Shown here one piece after another: positions 17,711 through 26,125 of a DNA stretch of 64,000 nucleotides; positions within the stretch are counted from its first letter, which is position 1; every line of letters starts with the position of its first letter. A program made the position numbers and the translations under genes. Origin of the DNA: Afipia sp. OHSU_II-C1 (GTDB lineage Bacteria > Pseudomonadota > Alphaproteobacteria > Rhizobiales > Xanthobacteraceae). Below the pieces are notes generated by a model. That model had not been told where the DNA came from and did not search any database. It worked only from the letters and a program-made list of their open reading frames with translations. The stretch is taken from assembly GCF_000497575.1 (NCBI RefSeq), contig NZ_APJI01000026.1:51425-115424 (forward strand). Reading direction: 5' to 3'.

Positions 17711-18979
17711 TTAATGTTTCACCGCTTCCTGATAGCGGCGGATCGAGAGCTCATCAGTTGCGATTTCTGGTCTCCGCCCAGCGATTTGATCAGATACCAC
17801 GCGCGCGGCACCACAGGCCATCGTCCAACCCAATGTGCCGTGGCCTGTATTCAGATAGAGATTGTCGAAACGCGTTGGGCCGATGACGGGTGGGCCGTCC
17901 GGCGTCATCGGCCTCAAGCCACTCCAGAATGTGGAGCAAGACAGGTCTCCACCGTTCGGGAACAGATCCCTCAGAGAACGATCAAGTGGCGCACGCCGAT
18001 CCGGCGGCAAATTCACCTTATAACTGCCGACTTCAGCAGTGCCTCCGACACGAATGCGATCCCCAAGCCGCGTGATCGCAACCTTGTAGGTCTCATCCAT
18101 CACCGTTGACTGCGGCGCCGATGCGTCGTCAATAATCGGCACAGTGATCGAATAACCCTTAACCGGATAAACCGGAATATCGATGTTCAGCGGACGCAAC
18201 AGCAACGGCGAGAAACTGCCGAGCGCCATTACGTATTTGTCAGCTGCGAATATTCCTTTGTCTGTCGTGACATGGATCAAACGCTTGCCGTCAACATCAA
18301 TCGACTTTATCGTCGTATCATAAATGAACCGAACGCCGAGGCCGGCGGCGATCTTTTCGAGACGCTCGGTAAACATCTGGCAATCGCCGGTCTCATCGTC
18401 AGGCAGACGCAGACCGCCAACAAAAGTGCTTCGTACTGCGGCCAGTCCCGGCTCCGCATGCACACACCCGTCACGATCCAGCACCTCAAAGGGCACGTTG
18501 TACTGACGCAGAACCTCGACATCGCCGCCAATGCTGTCGAGTTGCGATTGCTTTCGAAATAACTGAAGTGTGCCTTGGCTGCGCTCATCATAGGTAATGC
18601 CGATATCGGCGCGCAGTGCACGCAAACAATCGCGGCTGTATTCGGCGATGCTAACCATGCGCGACTTGTTGACGGCGTAACGCACCGCCGTACAGTTGCG
18701 CAACATCTGGAGCATCCAGCGCCACATCGCGGGATCAGCCTGCGGCCGTACTACGAGCGGACCATAACGATCAAGTATCCACCGCACCGCTTTCACCGGA
18801 ACACCGGGACCAGCCCACGGCGATGCATAGCCTGGCGACACCTCGCCGGCATTAGCAAAACTAGTCTCCAAAGCAGGACCCGGCTGACGGTCGATCACCG
18901 TCACTTCGAAACCCGCCTTTGCGAGATAATAGGATGTCGTCACGCCGATAACGCCGGCGCCCATGACCAGAACCTTCAT
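17711..18979 (-). CDS. dadA: D-amino acid dehydrogenase small subunit
   Basis: 422 residues, the normal DadA length. The FAD-binding [17 protein letters not shown] motif is at residues 7-23, followed by [20 protein letters not shown], which is diagnostic of DadA. GTAEVG and [14 protein letters not shown] near the C-terminus complete the DAO fold. The enzyme oxidises D-amino acids (mainly D-Ala) to 2-oxo acids and feeds electrons to the quinone pool at the inner membrane. Its ATG overlaps the alanine racemase stop by four bases (ATGA). The racemase and this enzyme together convert L-Ala to pyruvate. Confidence 0.95.
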   Translation of the reverse strand: MKVLVMGAGVIGVTTSYYLAKAGFEVTVIDRQPGPALETSFANAGEVSPGYASPWAGPGVPVKAVRWILDRYGPLVVRPQADPAMWRWMLQMLRNCTAVRYAVNKSRMVSIAEYSRDCLRALRADIGITYDERSQGTLQLFRKQSQLDSIGGDVEVLRQYNVPFEVLDRDGCVHAEPGLAAVRSTFVGGLRLPDDETGDCQMFTERLEKIAAGLGVRFIYDTTIKSIDVDGKRLIHVTTDKGIFAADKYVMALGSFSPLLLRPLNIDIPVYPVKGYSITVPIIDDASAPQSTVMDETYKVAITRLGDRIRVGGTAEVGSYKVNLPPDRRAPLDRSLRDLFPNGGDLSCSTFWSGLRPMTPDGPPVIGPTRFDNLYLNTGHGTLGWTMACGAARVVSDQIAGRRPEIATDELSIRRYQEAVKH

Positions 18980-20163
18980 GCCTGCAATTCTCCGACAAGT
19001 TCGGCCCGCGATACCTCGGCAGTGCCTACATAATTTCGTTCATACCGATGGCCTAGAGCCGTCAGGACCTCGTAGCCGATGGTGCCGATCGCTCCGGCCA
19101 GGTCGTCGACGGACTGATGATCGCCAATAATCTCGACTTGCGAGCCAGGTCGGAGACGGTCAGGTTGAAGCTCGCTGACATCGATCGTGATGCTGTCCAT
19201 CGACACGCGCCCGGCAACAGCCAGCCGATGGCCTTCGAAATGCACAACGCCGCCTTCACCGAACCTGCGATGCAGGCCATCGCCATAACCGATCGACAGC
19301 GTTGCGAGACGCGTCGGCCCGCTTACTCGGAAATCCCAACCATAGCCGACATGATCGCCTTTGTCGGATTCTCTGATTTGAACGACCGTTGCGGACAACC
19401 GGACCGCCGCCCGCATCGGATTGCTGCGCGCAGGAATCGGGTTAACACCATAAAGCGCGGCTCCCGGCCGCACGACATCGCAATGAAAATCCTTACCAAG
19501 AAAGATTGCTGCCGAGTTCGCCAGTGACCGCGGCAATCCGGGAAAATGCTCGGCAAGCCGTCGAAATCTTGCAAGCTGCATCGCATTTGCTGCATGAGAT
19601 GGCGTGTCCGCACATGCCAGATGGCTCATGACAAACCGGATATCCACGTTTGCAAATTGGGAGCCGCCTTTGACCCAGCCCGCAATCTCTCGCTGCGACA
19701 TGCCCAGACGGTTCATTCCACTGTCGAACTGGATAACGGCCGGAAGCCGTCTCCCCAGATCGCGAGCATGCATCGACCAGGCAAGGCATTGATCGAAAGA
19801 GTTGAGAACAGGAATGAGTCCGGCTTCCGCACAGTCGGCCTCACCGCCGCTCGGAAGGCCGTTCAGAACGTAAATCGATGACTCGGACAAATGCGGCGAA
19901 AGCCGAAGTCCTTCGTCGAGATGCGCCACGAAAAAATCTCGACAGCCCTCGGCATGCAACACCGGGCCGATGTGTCGTGCACCGAGCCCATAGGCATCGG
20001 CCTTCAGCACCGCGCCACACCTCACGCGTGCGCCGAGCTTGCCCCTGAGAAATCGGTAGTTCCAGCGCACCGCGTTGAGATCAATTGTCAGCACCGCGCC
20101 TGCGTGCAGAGCACCGTTTTTTGTTATCGAACCCGCCACTCGAATCCACCCCAGCAAAGGCAC
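18976..20163 (-). CDS. alr: Alanine racemase, catabolic type
   Basis: Up to 395 residues. The PLP lysine is in [12 protein letters not shown] (Lys54 from this start), and the second catalytic Tyr region is [40 protein letters not shown] and [13 protein letters not shown] are standard Alr segments. The start is uncertain: the GTG at 20163 has no clear ribosome site, while a GTG eight codons later (20139) has GGGGTGG upstream. First gene of the alr-dadA operon, divergent from the Lrp-type regulator, which is the arrangement of catabolic racemases (DadX) induced by alanine. Confidence 0.93.
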   Translation of the reverse strand: MPLLGWIRVAGSITKNGALHAGAVLTIDLNAVRWNYRFLRGKLGARVRCGAVLKADAYGLGARHIGPVLHAEGCRDFFVAHLDEGLRLSPHLSESSIYVLNGLPSGGEADCAEAGLIPVLNSFDQCLAWSMHARDLGRRLPAVIQFDSGMNRLGMSQREIAGWVKGGSQFANVDIRFVMSHLACADTPSHAANAMQLARFRRLAEHFPGLPRSLANSAAIFLGKDFHCDVVRPGAALYGVNPIPARSNPMRAAVRLSATVVQIRESDKGDHVGYGWDFRVSGPTRLATLSIGYGDGLHRRFGEGGVVHFEGHRLAVAGRVSMDSITIDVSELQPDRLRPGSQVEIIGDHQSVDDLAGAIGTIGYEVLTALGHRYERNYVGTAEVSRAELVGELQA

Positions 20164-20300
20164 CTTCAGACGCAGAATGCCAGCAGCACAGGAGGGATTC
20201 TCAGCGAAATATTGCCTTAAGCCACGATATTATTCATGAAAATAGCGGACATTGGCTATTATTTGGCGTATTCCTGCGTCGACAGCAGGGGCTCATTTTT
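20164..20300. promoter_or_regulatory. AT-rich divergent control region alr-dadA / lrp
   Basis: 137 bases, clearly more AT-rich than the flanks, with TATTATTCATGAAAATAGCG around 20230-20250 and TTGGCTATTATTTGGCG following. Lrp/AsnC proteins bind degenerate AT-rich sites, so this is the likely target of the adjacent regulator. Exact promoters cannot be fixed. Confidence 0.5.
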
Positions 20301-20804
20301 ATGATGGTGGAAACTGACTCAATCGACCGGAAAATCATGCGTGAACTCGTGCAGGATGCCCGCATCAGTCAGGTCGTTCTTTCCGAGCGCGTCGGGCTCT
20401 CGCCCACCGCCTGCGCGAGGCGGCTGCAGCTCCTCGAGAAGGCCGGCATCATTCGCGGTTACTCTGCGGATATCGATGCGGCCGGGCTCGGCTTTTTGAT
20501 GACTGTGCTCGTCCACATTACCCTAGATCGTCAAAACGAGGACGCACTTACCGCGTTTGAAAGGGAGATTGAAAAATGTTCCGACGTCGTATCTTGTTAC
20601 CTGATGTCAGGAAGCGATGATTATCTTGTGCAGGTCCAGGCACGCGACATGGAAGACTACGAACGCATTCACAAGCAACATCTGTCGCGCATGCCGGGTG
20701 TAGCACGCCTGCATTCGAGCTTCGCCATGCGCAGCGTCTCCCGCGAGACTTTGGCGCCCTTAAGATTCGATACCAAACTTATTGTCGACTCAGCGGCATC
20801 CTGA
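20301..20804 (+). CDS. Lrp/AsnC-family regulator of alanine catabolism
   Basis: 167 residues from the ATG at 20301, which has AGGGG 10 bases upstream; the longer open frame to 20085 lies inside alr. The N-terminal helix-turn-helix is DSIDRKIMRELVQDARISQV with VGLSPTACARRLQLLEKAG, and the effector-binding RAM domain contains YLMSGSDDYLVQVQARDMEDYE. It is divergent from alr-dadA and so probably activates that operon in response to alanine. The last 136 bases are overlapped on the opposite strand by the end of the large nuclease-TPR gene, whereas the lrp end itself looks normal for the family. Confidence 0.92.
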   Translation: MMVETDSIDRKIMRELVQDARISQVVLSERVGLSPTACARRLQLLEKAGIIRGYSADIDAAGLGFLMTVLVHITLDRQNEDALTAFEREIEKCSDVVSCYLMSGSDDYLVQVQARDMEDYERIHKQHLSRMPGVARLHSSFAMRSVSRETLAPLRFDTKLIVDSAAS

Positions 20805-23800
20805 TCGGCATCGCCAGCTGCATTGCGTTTCTGGCCAAAGACAACACGCCCCGCCGAATTAGCGCGTCGCAAAACGTTGCGAATATCGTCAATTATCCGC
20901 ATAACGTCATTTACGCTGTGATCGTATTCGATCAGAACGTTGGCCTCTTCTTCGGTCGAAACGTGAATGTAAATGGTATGGAACGTTTCAAGAAACGTTC
21001 GCCATAAGCCAGTATGCTGTAAATAAACGAGCGACATACCATCTAAAAAGAGGGAGCTGTTCGGGCCTGGTATAACTGGAGCCGCCCACCCTTTGTCTTG
21101 CAAATTGAAGTATTGCTTCGCAGACTTCTCGGTCTCTTCATCGAGGACATTGAGATCGCTCAGCGCATTTAAAAGACCGTGCATATCGCAAAGAACATCG
21201 GCGTAAGGCGCCATATCGGCGTCTGCCTGTTCTCCCTGGCCGATCTGATGAACGGGCGCAGAACGGATGACAATTCCACCAATGGCTCTTGCTTCGCAGA
21301 TAAGAGCGCTCAGTTCCACGCCGACTTCGGTAGACAACGGATCGCGGGCGAGACTCGGCGTTCGCAATACCTTTAAATGCCCTTTGGCGATGGCGTCACG
21401 TACCTCATTTGCCTTTTGGAGGCGCGTCCGCTGTGTCTGGCAAATTCGTCTACGACCTTCAAAAAGCTCAAATAGAACGCCAGCGGGCAGAATGATGGTC
21501 GTGAAGCTGTCGACAACTTTCTGAAGAATACCGAGCCAACCCAAAACAAGGAGCGAGGTGATGTCCAGTGCGACTAAATTCATTGCTCCAGTTGCTGTTG
21601 GTAAGCGACGCCCGGAAAACAGTGGAATGGCAGAGCGTCGCCGCCCGTCTATTAGCGATGAATTACGAATGAGATTACGCAGCACCAAATCTACCACGGT
21701 GGTACGGTGCCCTGCCGCTGCTACAAAAAGAGGAAGATCGCCGCGAGCAACGTTGTCAGTTACATTGCGCGTGTGCTTGTTCCACTCCGTTTGCTTCGAG
21801 ATAAGCTCCTTAAGCTGAACGGTTTGGATCGGCCCATCTGGCCCCGAGTGCGAAAGTGCTTTCCGAAACCACTCATGGGCCTCCGCCCTCTGCTCTTCAA
21901 GGCCTTCTTCGACAAAAAGATAATAAGCACCCATAAGAACGCCGGGATCATCTGGCCCCTTGGCCACAGCCGCGTTAATGAGGTCCATGAGATGCCCCTG
22001 CCCCGACGCTTGCGCAAGATGTGCCGCTCTGATCAGAGTTAGCGCACTGGAATTTCGAGCTAGTTCAAGCACTGCCGAAAGCGGACCAGCAAGCGACTCC
22101 CACTCTCCCGTTTCGATTGCAATGATTACCTCCAGTTGAAGGTCCCGTTCCGATGGATGCTTCTGCTCGATGCGATCGGCAATTGCCTTCGCCTCGCGCA
22201 ATCGGCCGAGCCTGACCAATTGCCATCCGTAATTCACTAAGAACGCGATGCCATGATCGAGCAGAAATGGATGCGTATCGACCAAGCGGGCAAAATTATC
22301 TCCATCTTTCGCGCGGCTAGCAGCCTGCGCCGCTACCACGAGGTCTTGAGAATCCTTCGTTTCCGCAAAAAGTAATTCAGCGTACTTAGCGATGCCGATA
22401 TGATCTTTTTTCTGAACGAGGATGGCTACAAGAGCCCGCAGAGCCTCCGGTGTTTTTTCCGCTTCGTACAGCTTAAGATGCTCGGTGACCGGATCAGCCC
22501 CTTCTGCTTTCGCGATTTCAGCTCGCAGCACCGCGCGTTGCCGCTCATCGAAAGCATCGAGATTCTTTTCAAAGACAATGCTAGCGGAAGTGGCATCGCC
22601 GCTTTTGGCGAGCGCCTGTACTTCGAGCCATAGGACGCCCTCCTTCCCGAACGACGCTTCGACTTGGGAGCGCTTGGCCGCAATAAGCGAGGCAAGCCCC
22701 GCTGCGTCATTTTTATGAAGGCGTATCGAGATAGCGGCTCGCAACTCATCATCGGAAAGCCCTCCGAGCGAGTCGCGTTGCTCTAGATAAGTTTCGAGAC
22801 CAGAAGGATCAAAATCACGCAGATGACCGAAAGCATACTGAACGCGGGTAACTGCCGAAGCATTATCGGACATATCTCTTCGGAGCTGTGCCAACGCCGC
22901 TTCTCTTCGCGTTGGATGAACGAGCTCACACCAAAGAATATAAGACTCGATGATGCGAGGGGCGTGACGTAGGCCAAGTGTTGAAGCAAGTGGAAGAACC
23001 TGTCTCAGATCGTTAATCGCCTCATCAAGAGCCAATATCGCCTCGGCATCACTTACTACAGGCCGCGCGTTTAGAACTTCCAAAGGCAAGCCGGAAAGCG
23101 CAATGCCGCGCTCAGGCAAAGGAAGCAGCCGGGCAAATCTCAAAACTCCACGTAGAAAATAAAGGTAAGAGGCTTGAGAAAATTGAACGCTGGTTGCTTT
23201 CTCCAACGTATGGGTGGCGGCCTCGTAATCCGTTCGGCGCAGATGTAGTTGGCAAATACTAAGAACGCCAATAGGACTGAAATCAGAGACCGAAAGCCCG
23301 CTGTCATTCAGCCATTTCAGGGCCTCGTCGTCATTACGCTCGACGGCAATGATATTGAAGAGAACGGCACGGGATTCGCCTTCTGAAATATCTCTTAGTC
23401 CTTGAATTGCGTCGTTTACTCGCCCTTCCGCAACGGCTATGCGCGCCTGCGCAGGAGCATCCGAAATAGAGCCACGAATTGATTGCCCGGCGCCAAGAAA
23501 GCGACGCGCTTCATCCATCCTGCCCTGAATGGCCGCAGAACGCGCCGCTCGAAACAAAATTGTTCGCCGCAGGTCAGCGGGCAGCGAAGGCCCGGTCACC
23601 TCAAGAAGCTCGGTCGCAAGAGTTATGAATTCTTGCGAGTGACCTGCCTCTGGGAAAAATGAACGTTGGAATGCCCGCTGATAGCGACTGTTAAAATCGC
23701 GCTCAAGCGCATCTGAGAGTTTGTCATCAAATGCTCCCGGCTGAGAGCGTGGGGCTTGCTCGGGCCCAGGAATGCTGACCAAGAGATTAGACTGCTGAAG

Positions 23801-24319
23801 CTTCTCAACGACGCGATCACCAACCGCATCTGGCATTTCACGTTGTATCTGCCGCAGTGTAATAGCACTGAAATGCTTGGTTAGGAGATCGGGATAATCG
23901 TACAGCCGTCTAACGAGCTCAGACCATCCAAAGACCACGACGCGAAAAAGCCCCTGCTTTTCGTGCTCATCTGAAATTGTATTCGCACGGTCTGTAGCGT
24001 TGACGTCGTTTTCTGCTGTTGTGGCTATAATGTACGTCTTCAATGCGGGCCGAAATTCCTTGGCTTTTTCGACCTCGGAGCTAATTTCAGCGACGGTGAG
24101 TTTCGTTGGGGGCCAAGTTCGCTTCCCCTTGCATTGCACCCCGGAGCTGGCACCATTTTCCTTGCCGTAGATATCAACGCCGTTCTGCCGCTGCCCGTCG
24201 CGGCCGTATCGCACCAGCTGCGGATCGTCCCAGATACGCGAAAAGAGATCAGCGCAAATCTCTTCGAACTTTTCCCAGCTCGGCGGAGGTTGAAGCTGCT
24301 CGTTATTGGCGTCAGACAT
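20669..24319 (-). CDS. Large Mrr-like nuclease / TPR-like / PIN-like protein, candidate defence effector
   Basis: 1216 residues. Residues 15-130 look like a PD-(D/E)xK nuclease of the Mrr type: WEKFEEICADLFSRIW, then GRDGQRQNGVDIYG with the Asp, then SGVQCKGK giving the Q-x-K signature. Residues 200-840 are a long run of paired amphipathic helices (for example YEAATHTLEKA, LVRLGRLREAKAIADRIEQKHP) typical of degenerate TPR repeats. Residues 915-955 (LVALDITSLLVLGWLG with LPAGVLFEL) and 1088-1132 (LFLDGMSLVYLQHTGLW with HVSTEEEANVL) both resemble PIN-type nuclease strands. The combination suggests a sensor-scaffold protein with two nuclease modules, as in prokaryotic conflict systems, although no phage or plasmid evidence is seen. 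G+C is lower than its neighbours: 29 of 60 at 23161-23220 against 41 of 60 at 19981-20040. The C-terminal 45 codons are antisense to lrp, so the natural end may be lost. Confidence 0.7.
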   Translation of the reverse strand: MSDANNEQLQPPPSWEKFEEICADLFSRIWDDPQLVRYGRDGQRQNGVDIYGKENGASSGVQCKGKRTWPPTKLTVAEISSEVEKAKEFRPALKTYIIATTAENDVNATDRANTISDEHEKQGLFRVVVFGWSELVRRLYDYPDLLTKHFSAITLRQIQREMPDAVGDRVVEKLQQSNLLVSIPGPEQAPRSQPGAFDDKLSDALERDFNSRYQRAFQRSFFPEAGHSQEFITLATELLEVTGPSLPADLRRTILFRAARSAAIQGRMDEARRFLGAGQSIRGSISDAPAQARIAVAEGRVNDAIQGLRDISEGESRAVLFNIIAVERNDDEALKWLNDSGLSVSDFSPIGVLSICQLHLRRTDYEAATHTLEKATSVQFSQASYLYFLRGVLRFARLLPLPERGIALSGLPLEVLNARPVVSDAEAILALDEAINDLRQVLPLASTLGLRHAPRIIESYILWCELVHPTRREAALAQLRRDMSDNASAVTRVQYAFGHLRDFDPSGLETYLEQRDSLGGLSDDELRAAISIRLHKNDAAGLASLIAAKRSQVEASFGKEGVLWLEVQALAKSGDATSASIVFEKNLDAFDERQRAVLRAEIAKAEGADPVTEHLKLYEAEKTPEALRALVAILVQKKDHIGIAKYAELLFAETKDSQDLVVAAQAASRAKDGDNFARLVDTHPFLLDHGIAFLVNYGWQLVRLGRLREAKAIADRIEQKHPSERDLQLEVIIAIETGEWESLAGPLSAVLELARNSSALTLIRAAHLAQASGQGHLMDLINAAVAKGPDDPGVLMGAYYLFVEEGLEEQRAEAHEWFRKALSHSGPDGPIQTVQLKELISKQTEWNKHTRNVTDNVARGDLPLFVAAAGHRTTVVDLVLRNLIRNSSLIDGRRRSAIPLFSGRRLPTATGAMNLVALDITSLLVLGWLGILQKVVDSFTTIILPAGVLFELFEGRRRICQTQRTRLQKANEVRDAIAKGHLKVLRTPSLARDPLSTEVGVELSALICEARAIGGIVIRSAPVHQIGQGEQADADMAPYADVLCDMHGLLNALSDLNVLDEETEKSAKQYFNLQDKGWAAPVIPGPNSSLFLDGMSLVYLQHTGLWRTFLETFHTIYIHVSTEEEANVLIEYDHSVNDVMRIIDDIRNVLRRANSAGRVVFGQKRNAAGDADQDAAESTISLVSNLKGAKVSRETLRMAKLECRRATPGMRDRCCL

Positions 24320-24602
24320 ATTGAATGATTACCGCCGACAGGCAGAGCACAAATTAAGAATGGCTATGCGTGAAAATCCAAGGAGCCCGTAGAATCATGA
24401 TGTCGATAGTATTTATCCATCACTTGAATCACCAGCGCCGACCACATCCGGCCAAGAAAGTTCGTTGAAAGGAGTTTCTTTTGACATAGTCGGATCGTGG
24501 TCTGCGCAGCTTTTGAGTTCACAGTTGCGAGCCGCTGCGATTGCACTGCTTGCCTCCCACGCAGTGGTTTATTTTCCGGTCTCTGGAGCGAGTCTCCAAA
24601 AA

Positions 24603-24641
24603 ACGGGAATTCTTCAGTGGCTAGCCGGAGAATGTCGGCCG
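24603..24641. repeat. Second copy of the 39-base element
   Basis: Matches 17618-17656 at 32 of 39 positions. Nearby are two copies of a motif related to GAGTCTCTACAGAGACCGG on the minus strand (about 24575-24600 and 24663-24688). The stretch 24320-25029 contains no gene that I can support. Confidence 0.4.
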
Positions 24642-24694
24642 ATTTCGGAAGGTGGCGGCGCGAATCCGGTCTCTGTAGAGACTCCGAAAGCCTG

Positions 24695-24720
24695 AAAAGC
24701 CCGCTGTTGGCGGGCCTTTC
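24695..24720. terminator. Terminator-like hairpin
   Basis: GCCCGC (24699-24704) pairs with GCGGGC (24710-24715) around TGTTG, with AAAA before and a short T run after. It is terminator-like on the plus strand. No gene obviously ends here, so it may mark a lost transcription unit. Confidence 0.45.
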
Positions 24721-24799
24721 AGCCTCTAAAAAATAATATTCTTCAAAACCCGGACTGGCTGGCTGGCGTTGCAGTGCTGATCGCACCTGTCTCCGCGCA

Positions 24800-24975
24800 A
24801 ATTCCCTACTAACAGGGAATTTTACAGGGAAAATTGCAATTTTGAGGCCTTAGAGGGCGATCTAGTAGCAGGAAAGCACTGTGCCGCAGCGATTTTTCGC
24901 ACATTCCCTGCGCGAATTAACAGGGAAGATTTTTCGAGAAACAGGGAATTTTCTAAGCGAGAACAGGGAATTTTA
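24800..24975. repeat. Cluster of ACAGGGAA repeats
   Basis: CAGGGAA occurs five times in direct orientation (beginning near 24813, 24825, 24920, 24941 and 24964), mostly as ACAGGGAATTTT. Inverted TTCCCT copies lie near 24802 and 24904. The first inverted/direct pair forms a perfect 9-bp hairpin: AAATTCCCT, ACTAAC, AGGGAATTT. The cluster borders the cusA remnant and is absent from the rest of the window as far as I could see. Confidence 0.6.
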
Positions 24976-25029
24976 CCAGCCAAAATCGAAACCGCCGGCG
25001 AATGAGATTTTCGATACTCACAGGTAACA

Positions 25030-25345
25030 GCTCCGCCACGATGGCACCGTAGAGATCGCTGCGAGTGAGCTCTCGACCTTCGGCATCACGCCGCGCTTTG
25101 ATCTCCGCCAACGCCTTATTGAGGAAGATCCGCATCGCTCGTTCGGCTGCGGCGCCCGCCAGCGCGATGAAGCCGACAACGCCCCCACAGACAGATTGAA
25201 CCCCAGATCAGCCAGACCACGCCGACCAAAGCGAAGGGCAACGACAGCATGACGATCATGGTTTCGGTGGGCAAACGGAAGTTGACCTACAGCAAGAGGA
25301 AGATAATCAGGAGAGCCACCGGCAACACGATTTTCATGCGTACCG
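25030..25345 (-). pseudogene. Decayed cusA/czcA fragment
   Basis: Minus-strand frames pieced together read MKIVLPVALLIIFLLL, stop, VNFRLPTETMIVMLSLPF, then ALVGVVWLIWG, then VVGFIALAGAAAERAM, then LNKALAEIKARRDAEGRE with LTRSDLYGAIV. This is collinear with the intact CusA of this window (LKIVVPVTLLIIFLLLYLNF through LTRHDLYDAIMEG). It has an in-frame TAG replacing a Tyr codon, a frameshift after LIWG, and a loss of a few codons between AAE and the LNKALAE part. It starts where merB ends and stops at the ACAGGGAA cluster, so both edges are recombination points. Confidence 0.85.
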
Positions 25346-26100
25346 TTGCTCGACAAGTATCGGTCCGAAAATTGCTCGGCCAACCTCCAAGGCCTCGTCC
25401 ACGGTCGGGCGAACTCCGTCACGTCGCGGGGTCTGAGCGTTAAGCCACTGCTGCAGGTGTTCATTCGTGCAGAAAAACGCGATCGCCGGGCAGCAAGAGG
25501 CGGCAGCGCTGCCATCATAGGCAAAGTCGTACCAGATCACCGTGCTGGCTGGAGAGACACTGTGCAGCGCCCGCCCTTTTGACGTCGTCCTCAAATGGAT
25601 GGTCTCTCCGCAATGATGACACGGCGAGGAGATCGTGGTGTCTGCGCCGTACATATCTGCAACGCCAAGCGCGTCGATCGCGCAAAGGGCGTGGAAGGCA
25701 TGCCCGTTGAGTTCGACCCGGTGTTCAGTGGCGGACTCTGTGAAGGGGTAAGCAAGCTGGATTTGCTCGCAAGCCTGATCCAAATCGATGAGATCATGCG
25801 ACTGTAATTTGTGGAGAAGAATCGCTACGCGATCCAGCGTAATCCCCATCACGACGGCGATGTCGCCGAACTCCGGCGGCTGCCGCGTTCGCCATAGAGC
25901 CGCAAGATCGTTCGCCAAATGATGTCTTCCACCACTTCGAGCCTGTGGGACCACCGGTCCAACAGGCGCGCGCGCGCGGTTATGCGTCCACCAAGCGCCT
26001 GGCGTGCCGCTGCGCTTGCCAACGCAGACCAGTCCGGACGGAAGACGCCCGGTCTGATCTCCACTGCAGGTTCGGTCGCTACTGACGCTTCTGATTCCAT
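25334..26100 (-). pseudogene. merB: Alkylmercury lyase, frameshifted
   Basis: The true N-terminus is in one frame (ATG at 26100, GAGGAG upstream; RPGVFRPDWSALASAAARQA, then VEDIIWRTILRLYGERG). The catalytic part is in another frame (PPEFGDIAVVMGITLDRVAI to the stop at 25334). The shift falls near 25878-25888, and one missing base explains it, since 767 bases is one short of 256 codons. The catalytic residues remain: the Cys and Asp in ALCAIDALGV and the Cys pair in SCCPAIAFFC. MerB cleaves carbon-mercury bonds and hands Hg(II) to MerA. Either the gene is inactive in this strain or a base is missing from the assembly. Last gene of the mer operon, 25 bases after merA. Confidence 0.85.
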
Positions 26101-26125
26101 AGCCGCTCCTCACTAGGCCGCCCCA

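Noticed and set aside
24640..24700. Possible tRNA 3' end (GCGCGAATCC resembles a T-loop)
   Set aside because: No matching acceptor, anticodon or D arm could be folded from the upstream sequence.
24364..24786. 140-codon minus-strand frame with repeated SLQRP
   Set aside because: The SLQRP repeats come from two copies of a short DNA motif and the frame runs through a hairpin; no domain or ribosome site.
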